NCBI RefSeq assembly: GCF_000328685.1
Contig: NC_019974.1
Span: 248,001 to 312,000, forward strand
Reading direction: 5' to 3'
Length of the DNA stretch: 64,000 nucleotides
Origin: Natronococcus occultus SP4
Lineage (GTDB): Archaea; Halobacteriota; Halobacteria; Halobacteriales; Natrialbaceae
The notes beneath the pieces are model-generated. The model was not told the origin of the DNA. It ran no database searches and saw nothing but the letters and a program-made list of their open reading frames with translations. A program made the translations under genes and the position numbers. Positions 1 to 9,439 of the stretch are shown here, piece after piece. Numbering within the stretch: position 1 is the stretch's first letter; each line of letters begins with the position of its first letter.

Positions 1-274
1 CGGCGCCGGTTCGGCGACGGCCGACGACGGCTCGACTACTACCGGGGGCGAGGACGACGGTGAGACCGGTGCCGACGCCGATCGGAACGATCCCGAACCC
101 GGCGAGGAGACCGAGTTCACCGGCGTCGTCGTCCAGGCCGGCGACCCGGTTGTCCTCGACGACGGCGAGACGACGATGAGCGTCGCGACCGACGTCGATG
201 TCGGCCTCGGCGAGGAGGTAACCGCCCGCGGGGTCGTCCGCGACGGTCGACTCGAGGCGAGCGACGTGTTCTGA
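1..274 (+). CDS. C-terminal part of an unidentified protein with an OB-fold-like tail
   Basis: An open frame enters from the left edge (first complete codon at base 2) and stops at TGA 272-274. The first ~40 residues are a Gly/Thr/Asp/Glu-rich linker. The last ~50 residues alternate hydrophobic and polar positions with turns at Gly (EFTGVVVQAGDPVVLDDG, then a GEEVTARGVV segment), which looks like a small beta-barrel of OB type. This is inferred from the pattern only. The gene lies 63 bp upstream of the histone gene on the same strand. Without the N-terminus I cannot name it; an OB-fold nucleic-acid-binding protein is the most plausible guess. Confidence 0.55.
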   Translation, partial: GAGSATADDGSTTTGGEDDGETGADADRNDPEPGEETEFTGVVVQAGDPVVLDDGETTMSVATDVDVGLGEEVTARGVVRDGRLEASDVF

Positions 275-337
275 GACGTCGAAAAACGCCGAATCACGAG
301 GAAAAGCGTTAAGGGAGTTAACTCCGGCTATCATGAT

Positions 338-769
338 ATGAACGTCGAACTCCCGTTCGCGCCGGTGGATACGATCATCCGGCGGAACGCGGACGAGCTT
401 CGGGTGAGCGCCGACGCGTCCGAGGAACTCGCAAAGCGCATCCAGGACCGCGGGAGCGAACTCGCGACCGAGGCCGCCGAGCGAGCGAACGCGGACGGGC
501 GCAAGACGCTGATGGCCCAGGACTTCGGGGTCGAGACGGTCGTCAACAAGGAGAGTCTCGAGCTCCCGGTCGCTCCGGTCGACCGCATCGCGCGTCTCGA
601 GATCGACTCCCGGTACCGGGTCTCGATGGACGCCCGGATCGCACTGGCCGATATCCTCGAGGACTACGCCGACAACGTCGCCCGGGCCGCGGCCGTCCTC
701 GCTCGCCACGCCGATCGGCGCACGATCACGGACGACGACATCGAGACGTACTTCTCGCTGTTCGAGTGA
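338..769 (+). CDS. hstA: Archaeal doublet histone
   Basis: 143 residues made of two fused histone folds. Each begins with a LP(F/V)APVDxI signature (residues ~5 and ~72), followed by the long central helix and a short tail helix. Haloarchaea encode such head-to-tail histone doublets rather than separate subunits, and these have been linked to regulation of transcription as much as to DNA packaging. The protein is acidic for a histone, as usual in halophiles. The ATG at 338 gives the correct N-terminus; the earlier ATG at 333 runs into a stop at once. An AGTTAACT palindrome lies ~15 bp upstream. The stop is 1 bp before the HDAC-like gene, so the two are probably co-transcribed. Confidence 0.93.
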   Translation: MNVELPFAPVDTIIRRNADELRVSADASEELAKRIQDRGSELATEAAERANADGRKTLMAQDFGVETVVNKESLELPVAPVDRIARLEIDSRYRVSMDARIALADILEDYADNVARAAAVLARHADRRTITDDDIETYFSLFE

Positions 770-770
770 G

Positions 771-1790
771 ATGCAGTTTGGTTACAGCGAGACCTGTCTC
801 GCACACGATCCCGGCGCGCGCCACCCCGAGTCGCCGGACCGACTGCGGGCGATCCGTGAAGGACTGAAACGAAAGTACGGCGTCGACTACGTCGAGGCCG
901 ATCCCGTCGGCATTGACGTCATGGCGGGTGTCCACGACCGCGACTACCTCGAGGACGTCAAGGAGTTCTGTGCCGATGGCGGGGGGAACTGGGACCCCGA
1001 CACCACCGCGGTCGAGGAGACCTGGGAGGCGGTCAGATACAGCGCCGGACAGGCCTGCTGGGCCGCCGAGACGGCACTCGACGGTGCTGACGGCCGGGAC
1101 ACACCGTTCTCGATCGGTCGGCCGCCGGGTCACCACGCCGTTTACGACGACGCGATGGGCTTTTGTTTCGTCAACAACGTCGCCGTCGCCGCCCAGCACG
1201 CCCTCGACAGCCGGGACGTCGACCGGGTCGCGATCGTCGACTGGGACGTCCACCACGGCAACGGCACGCAAGACATCTTCTACGACCGCGAGGACGTCTT
1301 CTTCGCGTCGATCCACGAGGAAGGGCTCTACCCCGGTACCGGGGAGGTCGAGGAAACCGGCGAGGGGGCAGGCGAGGGGACGACGATGAACCTCCCGATG
1401 CCAGCCGGAACCGACGATCGGGACTACGTCGAGGCGGTCGAAGGTCCCGTCGCGAGCGCCCTCGAGGCGTACGATCCCGACCTTCTACTGATCAGCGCCG
1501 GCTTCGACGCCCACCGTCACGATCCGATCTCGCGGATCCGGCTCTCGACGGAGGCCTACGCCCTGCTGACCGATCGCCTCCGCGGGGTCGCCGATCGGAC
1601 CGACGCGGCGCTTGGGTTCGTCCTCGAGGGAGGATACGGGCTCGATGTGCTAGCGGATAGCGTTGCGCTGGTTCACGAGACCTTCGACGGACGGGAGCCG
1701 ATCGAGCCCGACGGCGACCGCAGCCCCGACGCCGTCGAGCTGCTCGAGGACGTCGCGCGGACCCACGACATCGAGCTGGATCTGGACTGA
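771..1790 (+). CDS. Histone deacetylase / acetoin utilization (AcuC) family amidohydrolase
   Basis: 339 residues, the normal length for prokaryotic class II-like HDACs. The zinc hydrolase signatures are in order: RPPGHHA with the catalytic His pair (~residues 116-122), GFCFVNNVAVAA, the metal-binding DWDVHHGNGT (~160), LISAGFDAH (second metal Asp, ~245) and LEGGY near the end. The family removes acetyl groups from lysines or small amides. ATG 771 follows the histone stop directly, giving a histone-deacetylase operon. That suggests, but does not prove, that acetylated histone or other chromatin proteins are substrates; AcuC-type or polyamine substrates are alternatives. Confidence 0.9.
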   Translation: MQFGYSETCLAHDPGARHPESPDRLRAIREGLKRKYGVDYVEADPVGIDVMAGVHDRDYLEDVKEFCADGGGNWDPDTTAVEETWEAVRYSAGQACWAAETALDGADGRDTPFSIGRPPGHHAVYDDAMGFCFVNNVAVAAQHALDSRDVDRVAIVDWDVHHGNGTQDIFYDREDVFFASIHEEGLYPGTGEVEETGEGAGEGTTMNLPMPAGTDDRDYVEAVEGPVASALEAYDPDLLLISAGFDAHRHDPISRIRLSTEAYALLTDRLRGVADRTDAALGFVLEGGYGLDVLADSVALVHETFDGREPIEPDGDRSPDAVELLEDVARTHDIELDLD

Positions 1791-1810
1791 GGGTTCGAGC
1801 CAAGCGAGTT

Positions 1811-3220
1811 CTAGGGCTGCGGATCGAAGTACGCGCCCAGCTGACGGTCGAACTCCGGAAGCAGCGCCGCCGTCTCCTCGCCGACGAGGACGTCGTACCC
1901 GTCTTCGAGGGCCGTCTCGACGTGGGCGCCCAGCCCGACGTCGAAGACGGCGTCGCTCTCGAGGAACGCGCGGGCGGTCGTCCACTCCCGGGCTCGCTCC
2001 GCGACGTAGCGGTCGCCGTCGACGAAGGGGCCGTACACCTCCGGATCGTCGGCGTAAGCGTCGTAGAACCCCTCGGCGTGGGCGCGGACGTGAATCGGCG
2101 GGCCGAGGTGACGTTCGATCGCGGGTCGCTCGGCGACGGAAAGCTCTGCGAGGACGACGGCCGTCTCGGCGGCGAACGTCTGCGCCCGGAGCACGTCGAA
2201 CCCGCAGTCTTCGAGCCCTGTGACGATCCCCGCGAGGGATTTCCGGAGCTGCGGGTAGAGCTGATCGTCGACGAGTTCGGGCGTCTCGAACCGGACCGCT
2301 ACCGGCGTCGTCCCGCGATCGGAGAGATGTTCGCGAAGCGCCGCCTCGGTCAGCGGCGTCGGCTCGCGGGGCTCGAAGAACTCGACCGACGGCGCGGTGC
2401 GGAACTCGCGGGCGTAGTGTTGCAGACGGGCGACGTTTTCCATCGCGCAGACCGCGGCGACGTTTCGTTCGGGGTCGGTCGGATCGATGACGACCAGCGG
2501 GTCGCCGAACGAGATGTCGGCGCCGTGGTCCTCGGGATCGATCTCGACGGGCGGGTGCCAGTCGGCCGCTGCCTCGAGCAGCGAGCGAAAGCCGCCGTAC
2601 TCGACGACCAACAGCTCGGTGAGGTAGCCGCTGAACCCCTGCGTCCGGAGGTCGCTCCCGTAGACGCCGATCCCCTTCAGAAACTGCTTGGCGAGGCGAA
2701 CGTCGGCCGCGAGCGCCTCGTCGAGTCGCTCCTCGAGGTAGCGGTTGTGAAACGGCGTCCGATCGACGGCCGAGCGGATCTCGGTCGCCGACTCGAGCCG
2801 AAAGCAGGGGACGACGTCGACGTCGAACCCCTCGACCTCGCCTTTGACGTAGGGGTGTTCGGCGTACTCCTCGTGGCCGTCCGGAACCGTCGCGTGGCCG
2901 ACCTCGAGACCGTACTCCGCGAGGGTCTCGCGGTCGAGTTCGGGCGGAAAGCGGACGAAGACATCGATGTCCCGATCGCCGCTGATCCAGGTGCCCCGTG
3001 CCGAGGACCCGACCTGCAAGACGTCGGCGCCAGCCACGAGATCGGTCGCCGCGTCCTCGGCGCGTTCGGTGAGCGTCGCCGCGACCGCGCGCAGCCGTGC
3101 CCGCTCGTCGGCGTCCGGATCGACTCGACTCTGGACCGTCGAGAGGACGTCCTCGAGCTCGCCCCCGTCGTTCGATCCGGTCGCACCGTCCTCGTCGCGG
3201 TCTGCCTCGTCGTCGCTCAT
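1811..3220 (-). CDS. cca: CCA tRNA nucleotidyltransferase, archaeal class I
   Basis: 469 residues. The nucleotidyltransferase core is at residues ~70-90 (LQVGSSARGTW followed by a DRDIDVFV metal-binding Asp pair), then the archaeal neck, body and tail domains (QFLKGIGVYGSDLRTQGFSGYL around residue 180). The enzyme adds or repairs the 3'-terminal CCA of every tRNA without a nucleic-acid template. Haloarchaeal tRNA genes do not encode CCA, and the five tRNAs in this window indeed lack it, so the enzyme is essential. It converges on the deacetylase gene with a 20-bp gap. The Asp/Glu-rich first 25 residues are a halophilic extension. Confidence 0.93.
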   Translation of the reverse strand: MSDDEADRDEDGATGSNDGGELEDVLSTVQSRVDPDADERARLRAVAATLTERAEDAATDLVAGADVLQVGSSARGTWISGDRDIDVFVRFPPELDRETLAEYGLEVGHATVPDGHEEYAEHPYVKGEVEGFDVDVVPCFRLESATEIRSAVDRTPFHNRYLEERLDEALAADVRLAKQFLKGIGVYGSDLRTQGFSGYLTELLVVEYGGFRSLLEAAADWHPPVEIDPEDHGADISFGDPLVVIDPTDPERNVAAVCAMENVARLQHYAREFRTAPSVEFFEPREPTPLTEAALREHLSDRGTTPVAVRFETPELVDDQLYPQLRKSLAGIVTGLEDCGFDVLRAQTFAAETAVVLAELSVAERPAIERHLGPPIHVRAHAEGFYDAYADDPEVYGPFVDGDRYVAERAREWTTARAFLESDAVFDVGLGAHVETALEDGYDVLVGEETAALLPEFDRQLGAYFDPQP

Positions 3221-3315
3221 CGGGTTGTGCTACTCGAGCGGTGCGTGAAAGCGTGTCGAACTCGGGGGAGGGAAAACGAAAGCCCTATCAAACCGACCCG
3301 ATTACCTGATGATGA

Positions 3316-3388
3316 GCCGAAGTAGCTCAGATGGTAGAGCACCTCGCTGTTAACGAGGTTGTCCCAGGTTCGAGTCCTGGCTTCGGCG
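3316..3388 (+). tRNA. tRNA-Asn (anticodon GTT)
   Basis: 73 nt. The acceptor stem GCCGAAG/CTTCGGC, D-stem GCTC/GAGC, anticodon stem CCTCG/CGAGG with loop CTGTTAA (anticodon GTT at 3349-3351), and T-stem CCAGG/CCTGG with loop TTCGAGT all pair. The discriminator is G and CCA is not encoded. A TATCAA box lies ~30 bp upstream. Downstream DNA holds two ordinary hairpins (around 3391-3417 and 3419-3440) but not the two-hairpin element seen after three other tRNAs here. Confidence 0.97.
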
Positions 3389-3538
3389 TCCGACAAATTT
3401 CTTCGAAATTTTCGGGCAACTGGGACGCAGAGCGTTCCAGCCCTGCTGATTTTCGAGCAATCACATGCGGGAAGCGGTAGCGCCGAGCGAACGCGGGGTT
3501 CACAAACGCGAGACGACCTGGCTCGACTCTCGAACCGA

Positions 3539-6535
3539 TTACGTCGAGGACGGTTCCGGAGCCTCCCCGTTCGTACCGAAAAACGCCGAGAGCAGACACC
3601 AGTTCCCCCGGCGGAGGTGCTGGTGGAGCGTCGACGAGGAGATCCCGATCGAGTCGGCCAGCTCCTCGGCGGTGATCTTCCGGGGCCAGTCGTAGTAGCC
3701 GGCGAAGTACGCCGACTCGAGAGCCGCGCGCTGTTTGTCGGTTAGCCGATCGCCGACCGACTCCCGGAACGTGTCCGCGGTCGTCACCGACCGCTCGCGT
3801 TCGCGTTTTGCGACCAGTTCGAGCCCGTCGAACTCGGCGTCGAACCGCGCGACGATCTCGCGGACGTCGGCGCTCTGGGGGGCCTCGAGGACGATCGTTC
3901 CCGCGCCGTCTTCCGCCACCGCCGAGCGAACCGCGGTTCCGGACGCGAGCGAGAGCTGGATCATCGAGTTCGACGTAACCGTCTGGAGAACGAACCCGTC
4001 ACTCCGTTCGGAGACCGCGCGGGCGCTCTCGATCCCGGCGGCGTCCTCGGCCGCCCCGAGGACGGCACCGGGATCGGCGCCCGACACCTCGTGGTAGAGC
4101 ATCACGCGACCGTTATCGAGGGGGATGGCGCGCTGAAACACACAGCGACAGTCGAGCTCGTCGCTGATCCGCACGTAGAAGACGCCCGGGTCGCGAAGCG
4201 TAAACTCGAGCTCGACGATCGAGTCAGCGAGCAGCAGCTCCCGGCTCTTGAGGGCGTTCTTCGCGAAGCCGACGATCCGACCGAGCGACTCGAAGCCCGC
4301 GATGGCGTCGTCGGTGAAGACGTCGTCGCGGACGCTGTTTATGACGAGGACGCCGACGGTTCGGTCGCCGTACAGAAGCGGGACGGCGGCGATCGCCTCG
4401 ACTTCTCGAGGTGGATCCCCGTCCGTCTCGGGATCGTCGGCGATCCGATACTGGCGGAGGACCCGAACCGTCCGAGCGTCGATCGCTCGCTCGACGATAC
4501 CGCCGGCGATCGCGCCGAGCCGGGTGCGAGTCACCGTCTCGAGATACCCCTCCTCGACGCCGGCGCCGACGGGCGAGCCGATCCGGTCGTCGACGCCCTC
4601 GACGCGGCCGATCCATGCGCTGCGGTAGAGATCCGACGCGACCAGCTGCTCGCAGACCATCCGATCGAGCTCCTCGCGAGTCGTCGCCGCGACCAGCCCC
4701 GTGACGAGCTCGTCGTTGACCGCGCCGATCCGGTTTAACGTCTCGAGCTGATCGCGTTGCTGGCGAAGCTCCCGCTCTTGCGTGCGAAGCAGCTGGGTCC
4801 GCTCGGCGCGGGTCAACGCCGCGCCGATCCCCATCGCCAGCATCTCGGTGAGATGGACGTCGCTTCCGGTAACGGTCTCGTCGCTCCGGGCCAACACCGT
4901 GAGCACGCCGCGGGGGCCGATCGGAACGTGGATGCTCGAGTGTTCGAACAGCGAGGACTCGTCCCGTTCGCGCTCGCCGATTACGTTCTGAACCGACTCC
5001 CGGTTCCTGAACGCGCGCCCGGCCAGCGTCGCCTCGAGGTCGTAGGCGGCTCGTCTCTCGAGCAGGGCCTCGGCGCCGTCGGTCATCGCGACGCACTCGA
5101 GCTGATTCGTCTCGGGTTCGAAGAGGCGGACACAGGCGATCTCGAACCCCAGCACGCCGTCGACGGCGTCAACGCCCGTTCGGGCGATCTCCGGCGCGGT
5201 CTCGACGCCCATCAGCTCGCGGGCGACCTCGTTGAGCGCCTCGAGGCGTCGCTCCCAGGATTTCCGTTCGGTGACGTCGCGAACGACACAGACGATCCCG
5301 TCCTCGAGCGCGGTCAGCGAGTGATCCTGATAGAACCGGGTGCCGTCGGCCCGCAGTCCGACGGCCTCGCCACGCCAGTGGCCCGCCTCCAGCACCGCCG
5401 GGATCGCCTCCCGTTCGAGGCGCTCGACCTCCGTCTCCGGGAACAGCGTTCGCCAGGACGAGCCGACGAGCTCGTCGGGATCGGCGTACCCGTGCAGGTC
5501 GGCGAGTGCGCGATTCACGTAGCGGAGCTCGCCGGACTCGTCGGAGATCCCCATCCCGTCGGTCGCCGACTCCATCGCCGCCGATCGGTGGCGGATCGCG
5601 TCCTCGGCGTCGAGGCGGTCGAGCGCGGCCTGAATCGTCGAGGCCAGGATGCCGACGAGGTTCCGAAGCGAGTCGTCGATCGTCTCGTCGTCTGTCGAGC
5701 CGACGGTCAGAAGCCCGACCGTTCCGATCGGAACGACGAGGCGCTCCTCGAGCCCGATCTCCGGATGGGCGGGCCGACCGACCGTCGGGTACGCCTCGAA
5801 CAGCCGAGCGACACCGTCCCGGAAGGCGTCCATCTCCACCGTCCCCGGTGAGATCGGCGCGATCCCCGCCGCGGCTCCGCCGTCGACGGTCGAAGAACGG
5901 ACCGATCGGCTCGCGGCCAGCGGCTCGAGCCGATCCGCCGCCGAATCGAGCAGCCAGACGGCGGCGTAGGACCGACCGAGGACGGTCTGGACGAGCTCGA
6001 CGGCGATCCGTCCGACGTCCTCGCGGCTCGTGGCCGCGTGAAGATTCCGACTCGCCTCGTAGAGCGCCTCGAGCCGGCTCTCGTCGCGCTCTGCTCGTGT
6101 TTCGGAGTCTATCCGTCGGTCGTCGATTTCGATGCGCGTGGCCGGTCGATCCCTTCGCCCCGACGGGTCGTCGGGATCGGTTCGAACGGCGACGGTGAGA
6201 TAGCGGTCACCGTCGACCTCGACCGTCGACACGGCCAGCTCGACCGGGACCGAGCGCCCGGTGTCGTGGACGAGCGAGCAGTCGATCGGATCGGTGTCGA
6301 ACGATGGCGCCCGCTCGAGGAGCGGACCGATCGGCGTCGCCTGCCCGTCGGGAAAGAGCCGATCGACCGGCTCACCGAGTAGCGCCTCGGTCCCGTAGCC
6401 GAGCAGCTCGGGGACGTGTGAACTCGTAAAGACGATCCTGCCCTCCGCGTCCAGGATCACGAACCCGTCGGTGACGGTTTCCACCACCTCCCTGAAGAGC
6501 GGATCGTCGGCTGGCGACGGGGTGTGTACGTTCAT
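3539..6535 (-). CDS. Bat-like PAS/GAF multi-sensor regulator with HTH-10 domain
   Basis: 998 residues in the bacterio-opsin-activator architecture. A PAS domain spans ~12-120 (DGFVILDAEGRIVFTSSHVPELLGY), GAF-like ~160-310, a second PAS ~320-430 with the typical HYSLT-type end and VRDVTERK linker, further GAF domains ~440-590 and ~610-760, the Bat-associated domain ~780-920, and C-terminal HTH-10 ~930-985 (LTDKQRAALESAYFAGYY). It should be a cytosolic DNA-binding regulator responding to redox, oxygen, light or a small ligand; the signal cannot be read from sequence. It lies divergent to the zinc-finger gene region. A second regulator of this class lies at 13010-15568. Confidence 0.88.
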   Translation of the reverse strand: MNVHTPSPADDPLFREVVETVTDGFVILDAEGRIVFTSSHVPELLGYGTEALLGEPVDRLFPDGQATPIGPLLERAPSFDTDPIDCSLVHDTGRSVPVELAVSTVEVDGDRYLTVAVRTDPDDPSGRRDRPATRIEIDDRRIDSETRAERDESRLEALYEASRNLHAATSREDVGRIAVELVQTVLGRSYAAVWLLDSAADRLEPLAASRSVRSSTVDGGAAAGIAPISPGTVEMDAFRDGVARLFEAYPTVGRPAHPEIGLEERLVVPIGTVGLLTVGSTDDETIDDSLRNLVGILASTIQAALDRLDAEDAIRHRSAAMESATDGMGISDESGELRYVNRALADLHGYADPDELVGSSWRTLFPETEVERLEREAIPAVLEAGHWRGEAVGLRADGTRFYQDHSLTALEDGIVCVVRDVTERKSWERRLEALNEVARELMGVETAPEIARTGVDAVDGVLGFEIACVRLFEPETNQLECVAMTDGAEALLERRAAYDLEATLAGRAFRNRESVQNVIGERERDESSLFEHSSIHVPIGPRGVLTVLARSDETVTGSDVHLTEMLAMGIGAALTRAERTQLLRTQERELRQQRDQLETLNRIGAVNDELVTGLVAATTREELDRMVCEQLVASDLYRSAWIGRVEGVDDRIGSPVGAGVEEGYLETVTRTRLGAIAGGIVERAIDARTVRVLRQYRIADDPETDGDPPREVEAIAAVPLLYGDRTVGVLVINSVRDDVFTDDAIAGFESLGRIVGFAKNALKSRELLLADSIVELEFTLRDPGVFYVRISDELDCRCVFQRAIPLDNGRVMLYHEVSGADPGAVLGAAEDAAGIESARAVSERSDGFVLQTVTSNSMIQLSLASGTAVRSAVAEDGAGTIVLEAPQSADVREIVARFDAEFDGLELVAKRERERSVTTADTFRESVGDRLTDKQRAALESAYFAGYYDWPRKITAEELADSIGISSSTLHQHLRRGNWCLLSAFFGTNGEAPEPSST

Positions 6536-6652
6536 GTGTAGCTATTCACCACTGTAGTGCATAACTGTACGCCAACCACCGGATATTTCGCACGTTCTTT
6601 TCTCATTTTGTGATCTGTACGGACGATATCCGCACGAGCCGTGTCTGTTTGG

Positions 6653-7267
6653 TTACCGTTCGTCGTTCGTCTCGACGACGACGCGAACGTCGTCGCCGTC
6701 TTCGAGGACGTAGCGTTCGGGGTCGACCCGTTCGCCGTCGACGGTCGTCGAGACGGTCGTTCCGGGATCGTCCTCGCTGAACGTCTCGCCGTCGACGGCG
6801 AGGGAGTCAGCGGAGAGCTCGAACCCCAGCGTTCCCAGCGCGTACTCCAGGGTCACGTCCTCGCAGTGGACGTGCCAGCGTTCGGCGTCGTCGTAAGCGT
6901 GGAAGTGGAAACAGCCGTCCCGTTCGATGTACATCGGGTCGTCGAAGTCGACGACTGCCCCGTCGTACTCGAGGTGGATCGCTCCGTGGAGGTGGGTCGG
7001 AGCGTCCGGATCGGGCTGCTGGACCGCCGTCGTTTCGGGCGACGTGGCCGACGACAGCGCGAAGATCGCCAGGTACGCCGCAGCGAACAACACCAGCACG
7101 ACGCCGCCCAGTACGTACAGCTTGCGCGGGCGCGACCGTGACCCCGATCGGCGGGCCACGAGCCGTCGATCGAGCCCCTCGAGCTCGTCCTCGTGGGCGC
7201 GCTCGAGGTGGCCCGGATACTCCTCGTCGGGCACCGACCGACCGCAGTACGGACAGGTTCGCGTCAT
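6653..7267 (-). CDS. Membrane protein with N-terminal C2H2 zinc finger and His-rich outer domain
   Basis: 204 residues. Residues 4-25 form a C2H2 finger (CPYCGRSV, then HLERAH; spacing C-x2-C-x10-H-x4-H). A basic stretch follows (RSGSRSRPRK), one transmembrane helix at ~50-71 (LYVLGGVVLVLFAAAYLAI), then an acidic domain that begins His-rich (THLHGAIHLEY, HFHAYDD, WHVHCED). By the positive-inside rule the finger is cytosolic and the His-rich part faces outward. The His cluster suggests metal binding, but no named family was recognised. It ends ~115 bp from the start of the Bat-like gene and is transcribed in the same direction. Confidence 0.7.
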   Translation of the reverse strand: MTRTCPYCGRSVPDEEYPGHLERAHEDELEGLDRRLVARRSGSRSRPRKLYVLGGVVLVLFAAAYLAIFALSSATSPETTAVQQPDPDAPTHLHGAIHLEYDGAVVDFDDPMYIERDGCFHFHAYDDAERWHVHCEDVTLEYALGTLGFELSADSLAVDGETFSEDDPGTTVSTTVDGERVDPERYVLEDGDDVRVVVETNDER

Positions 7268-7555
7268 CGGTACACACGCACGCGGCGAGCGCTCATCAAC
7301 GAGCGACGAACGACGTCGGAGATCGTTCGCTACGCTTCGCGATCGTTCGCCGCCGAGCCGTCCCCGCAGCTTCGGACCGTCGTCGGCGTCGCCTGGAGCG
7401 CGGGCACCCCGTCACTCTCGCGCGGAACGCGAGCGGATCGACCCCAAGGCGCGCGAACCGTCCCGTTTCTCCCCGGTATTTCGCCGCCCGTTCTTGAGCG
7501 CGCCGGGCGAAGTGCGTGCCGAGCTGCTCGACAGCGCGGAGGAGACGACCAGGAA

Positions 7556-9439
7556 ATGATTCAGGAACTCAGCGTACTCACGGCCATCGGACTCATCGTC
7601 CTCGCCGGCGCGATCGGCGCGGGTAGCATCGTCGGCCCCGACGATCACGTCGTCGTCTACACGCTGGACGATGAGCGATGCGACGTGAGCGAACAAACGG
7701 ACGAAGTCATCGCGTCCGAGACCGACCTCGACGAGCGGGAAAGCGAGAGCCACAGCGACCGGGAGCGCGGTAATCTCGACCACAGCGAGAGCGATAGCGA
7801 GCGCGACCTGAGCGAGCGCGACAGCATCAGCGACAGCGAAAGCGACAGGGAGCGCTCCGAAAGCGAGCGCAGCGACCGCGACAGCGCGAGCGAGAGCGAC
7901 AGCGAGCGCGACCGGGTCGACTCCGAGCTGAACGATCGCGACGAACAGCGCGACAGTTCGAGCGAGCGCGACGTCAGCGAGATCGACGAGAGCGACAGCG
8001 ATCGTTCCGAACGGACGGTCGACGACACCGACGTCGAGAACGAACGGGACGACCGCGAGCACGAGCGCGACGCCAGCGACGCTTCCGTGAGCGAGCGCGA
8101 GAGCGACAGCACGCACAGCGAGCGCGACAGCCGCGACGGGGATAGCACGTACGACGAGGACGAGACGACTCAAAGCGAGTCCGACGAACGCGAGAACGCA
8201 AGCGAGAGCGACGCCTCGGAGTCCGAGCGCGACGCCAGTGAGAGCGACGTCGACGCCGACCGCGACGACCGCGAGGAGAGCGAGTCCGAGCGGGGCGACG
8301 CGAGCGAGCGCGAGGACGAACGGGCGTCGTCCGCGAGCGAAAGCGCGGAGAGTGAGCGCGACGCTAGTGAGGACGAATCGACCGAGAGCGACGCCGAGCG
8401 GGGCGAAAGCGAGCGCGACGAAAGCGAGAGCGCGTCTCAGGAGCGCGAGGAACACGAGCGCAGCGCCGAGACCGACGAGCGGGATCGGACCGACGGCGAC
8501 GACGACCACGAGCGCTTCGACCGCGCCGAGAGCGAGGACGTCGGCGACCGCACGGCTCGCGACACGATCGACCGCGAGGAGGCCGCGTCGGATCTCGAAG
8601 AGAGCGAGCACGAAACGGCGGAACGCACCGCCGACGAGAGCGAGCGCGACGAAAGCGACAGTGAGGAAACCGAGTCGGAGTCCGACCGGGAAGCCGAGGA
8701 AGGCACCGAACGGGACGCCGAGCACAGCGAATCTACCGATCGGGGCGCCGAGAGCGAACGTGACGTGAGCGAACGGGATGCCGACGAGAGCGAGTCCGAC
8801 CGCGAGAGCGCCGCCGCCGACAGTACGGAGAGCGATCGCAGCGTGAGCGAGACGGACAACGACTCCGCCGAGCGCGACCTCGAGACGACCGACAGTGAGG
8901 CCGAACGCGACGCGAGCGAGTCCGACGAGCGCGAGCACGCCAGCTCGAGCAGCGAGGCCGAGCGCGACGGCAGCACCGCCATCGACGAGCTCGACGAGAG
9001 CGAGCGCGACCGCAGCGAGGACGTCGCCTCCGAGCGCGAGTCCGACCGCGAGCGCGACGGCGGCACTGACGAGCGCTACCAGTCCGAGTCCGCCAGCGAC
9101 TCCGAGAGCGAACGGGACAGCGCTCACGACTCGAGCGACCGCGAGGAACGCGAGAGCGAACGGGACAGCGCCGCGGAGAGCGAGCGCGAAGAAAGCGAGC
9201 GCGACAGCGATCTCGACACGCGCGAGATCACCCGCACCGACAGCGACCGCGACACCGACTCGCGGACGTCACAGAGCGAGCGCGAGGACACGACTCGCGA
9301 ACAACAGTCCGACGAGGACTGCGAGACGGTCTCCGAACGCCTGCTCGTGACCGACGACAGCTACGACGAGCTGCGGGCCAAGGGAGCGATCGAGGAGAAC
9401 GACGACGGGACGTTCGACGTCGACGTCTCCAAGCTCTGA
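7556..9439 (+). CDS. Exported low-complexity Ser/Glu/Arg/Asp-repeat protein 1
   Basis: 627 residues from ATG 7556. Residues 6-28 are one hydrophobic helix (GLIVLAGAIGAGS), a signal anchor or uncleaved signal peptide. Residues ~50-580 are almost only Ser, Glu, Asp and Arg in SERD/SESERDASE-like units, predicted to be disordered. There are just two cysteines, C42 and one near residue 588, bracketing the repeat. The last ~40 residues look foldable (DDSYDELRAKGAIEEN). Ser is coded mostly by AGC, making the DNA a GAGCGCGACAGC-type repeat. It is paralogous to the next gene, sharing landmarks such as SELNDRDEQRDSSSER and DDTDVEN. Function unknown; a cell-surface polyelectrolyte is possible. Earlier in-frame starts lack the signal near the N-terminus and were rejected. 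Confidence 0.75.
   Translation: MIQELSVLTAIGLIVLAGAIGAGSIVGPDDHVVVYTLDDERCDVSEQTDEVIASETDLDERESESHSDRERGNLDHSESDSERDLSERDSISDSESDRERSESERSDRDSASESDSERDRVDSELNDRDEQRDSSSERDVSEIDESDSDRSERTVDDTDVENERDDREHERDASDASVSERESDSTHSERDSRDGDSTYDEDETTQSESDERENASESDASESERDASESDVDADRDDREESESERGDASEREDERASSASESAESERDASEDESTESDAERGESERDESESASQEREEHERSAETDERDRTDGDDDHERFDRAESEDVGDRTARDTIDREEAASDLEESEHETAERTADESERDESDSEETESESDREAEEGTERDAEHSESTDRGAESERDVSERDADESESDRESAAADSTESDRSVSETDNDSAERDLETTDSEAERDASESDEREHASSSSEAERDGSTAIDELDESERDRSEDVASERESDRERDGGTDERYQSESASDSESERDSAHDSSDREERESERDSAAESEREESERDSDLDTREITRTDSDRDTDSRTSQSEREDTTREQQSDEDCETVSERLLVTDDSYDELRAKGAIEENDDGTFDVDVSKL

Noticed and set aside
1922-3325. 467-codon open frame opposite cca
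   Set aside because: A GC-rich antisense shadow; the minus strand has clear CCA-enzyme motifs.
3389-3540. tRNA-tail element behind tRNA-Asn
   Set aside because: CGACAA and a GAGCGAACGCGGGGTTC segment look vaguely similar, but the hairpins there (CTGGGACGC/GCGTTCCAG and an AAATTTC/GAAATTT stem) have different loops. I see no duplicated tRNA end.
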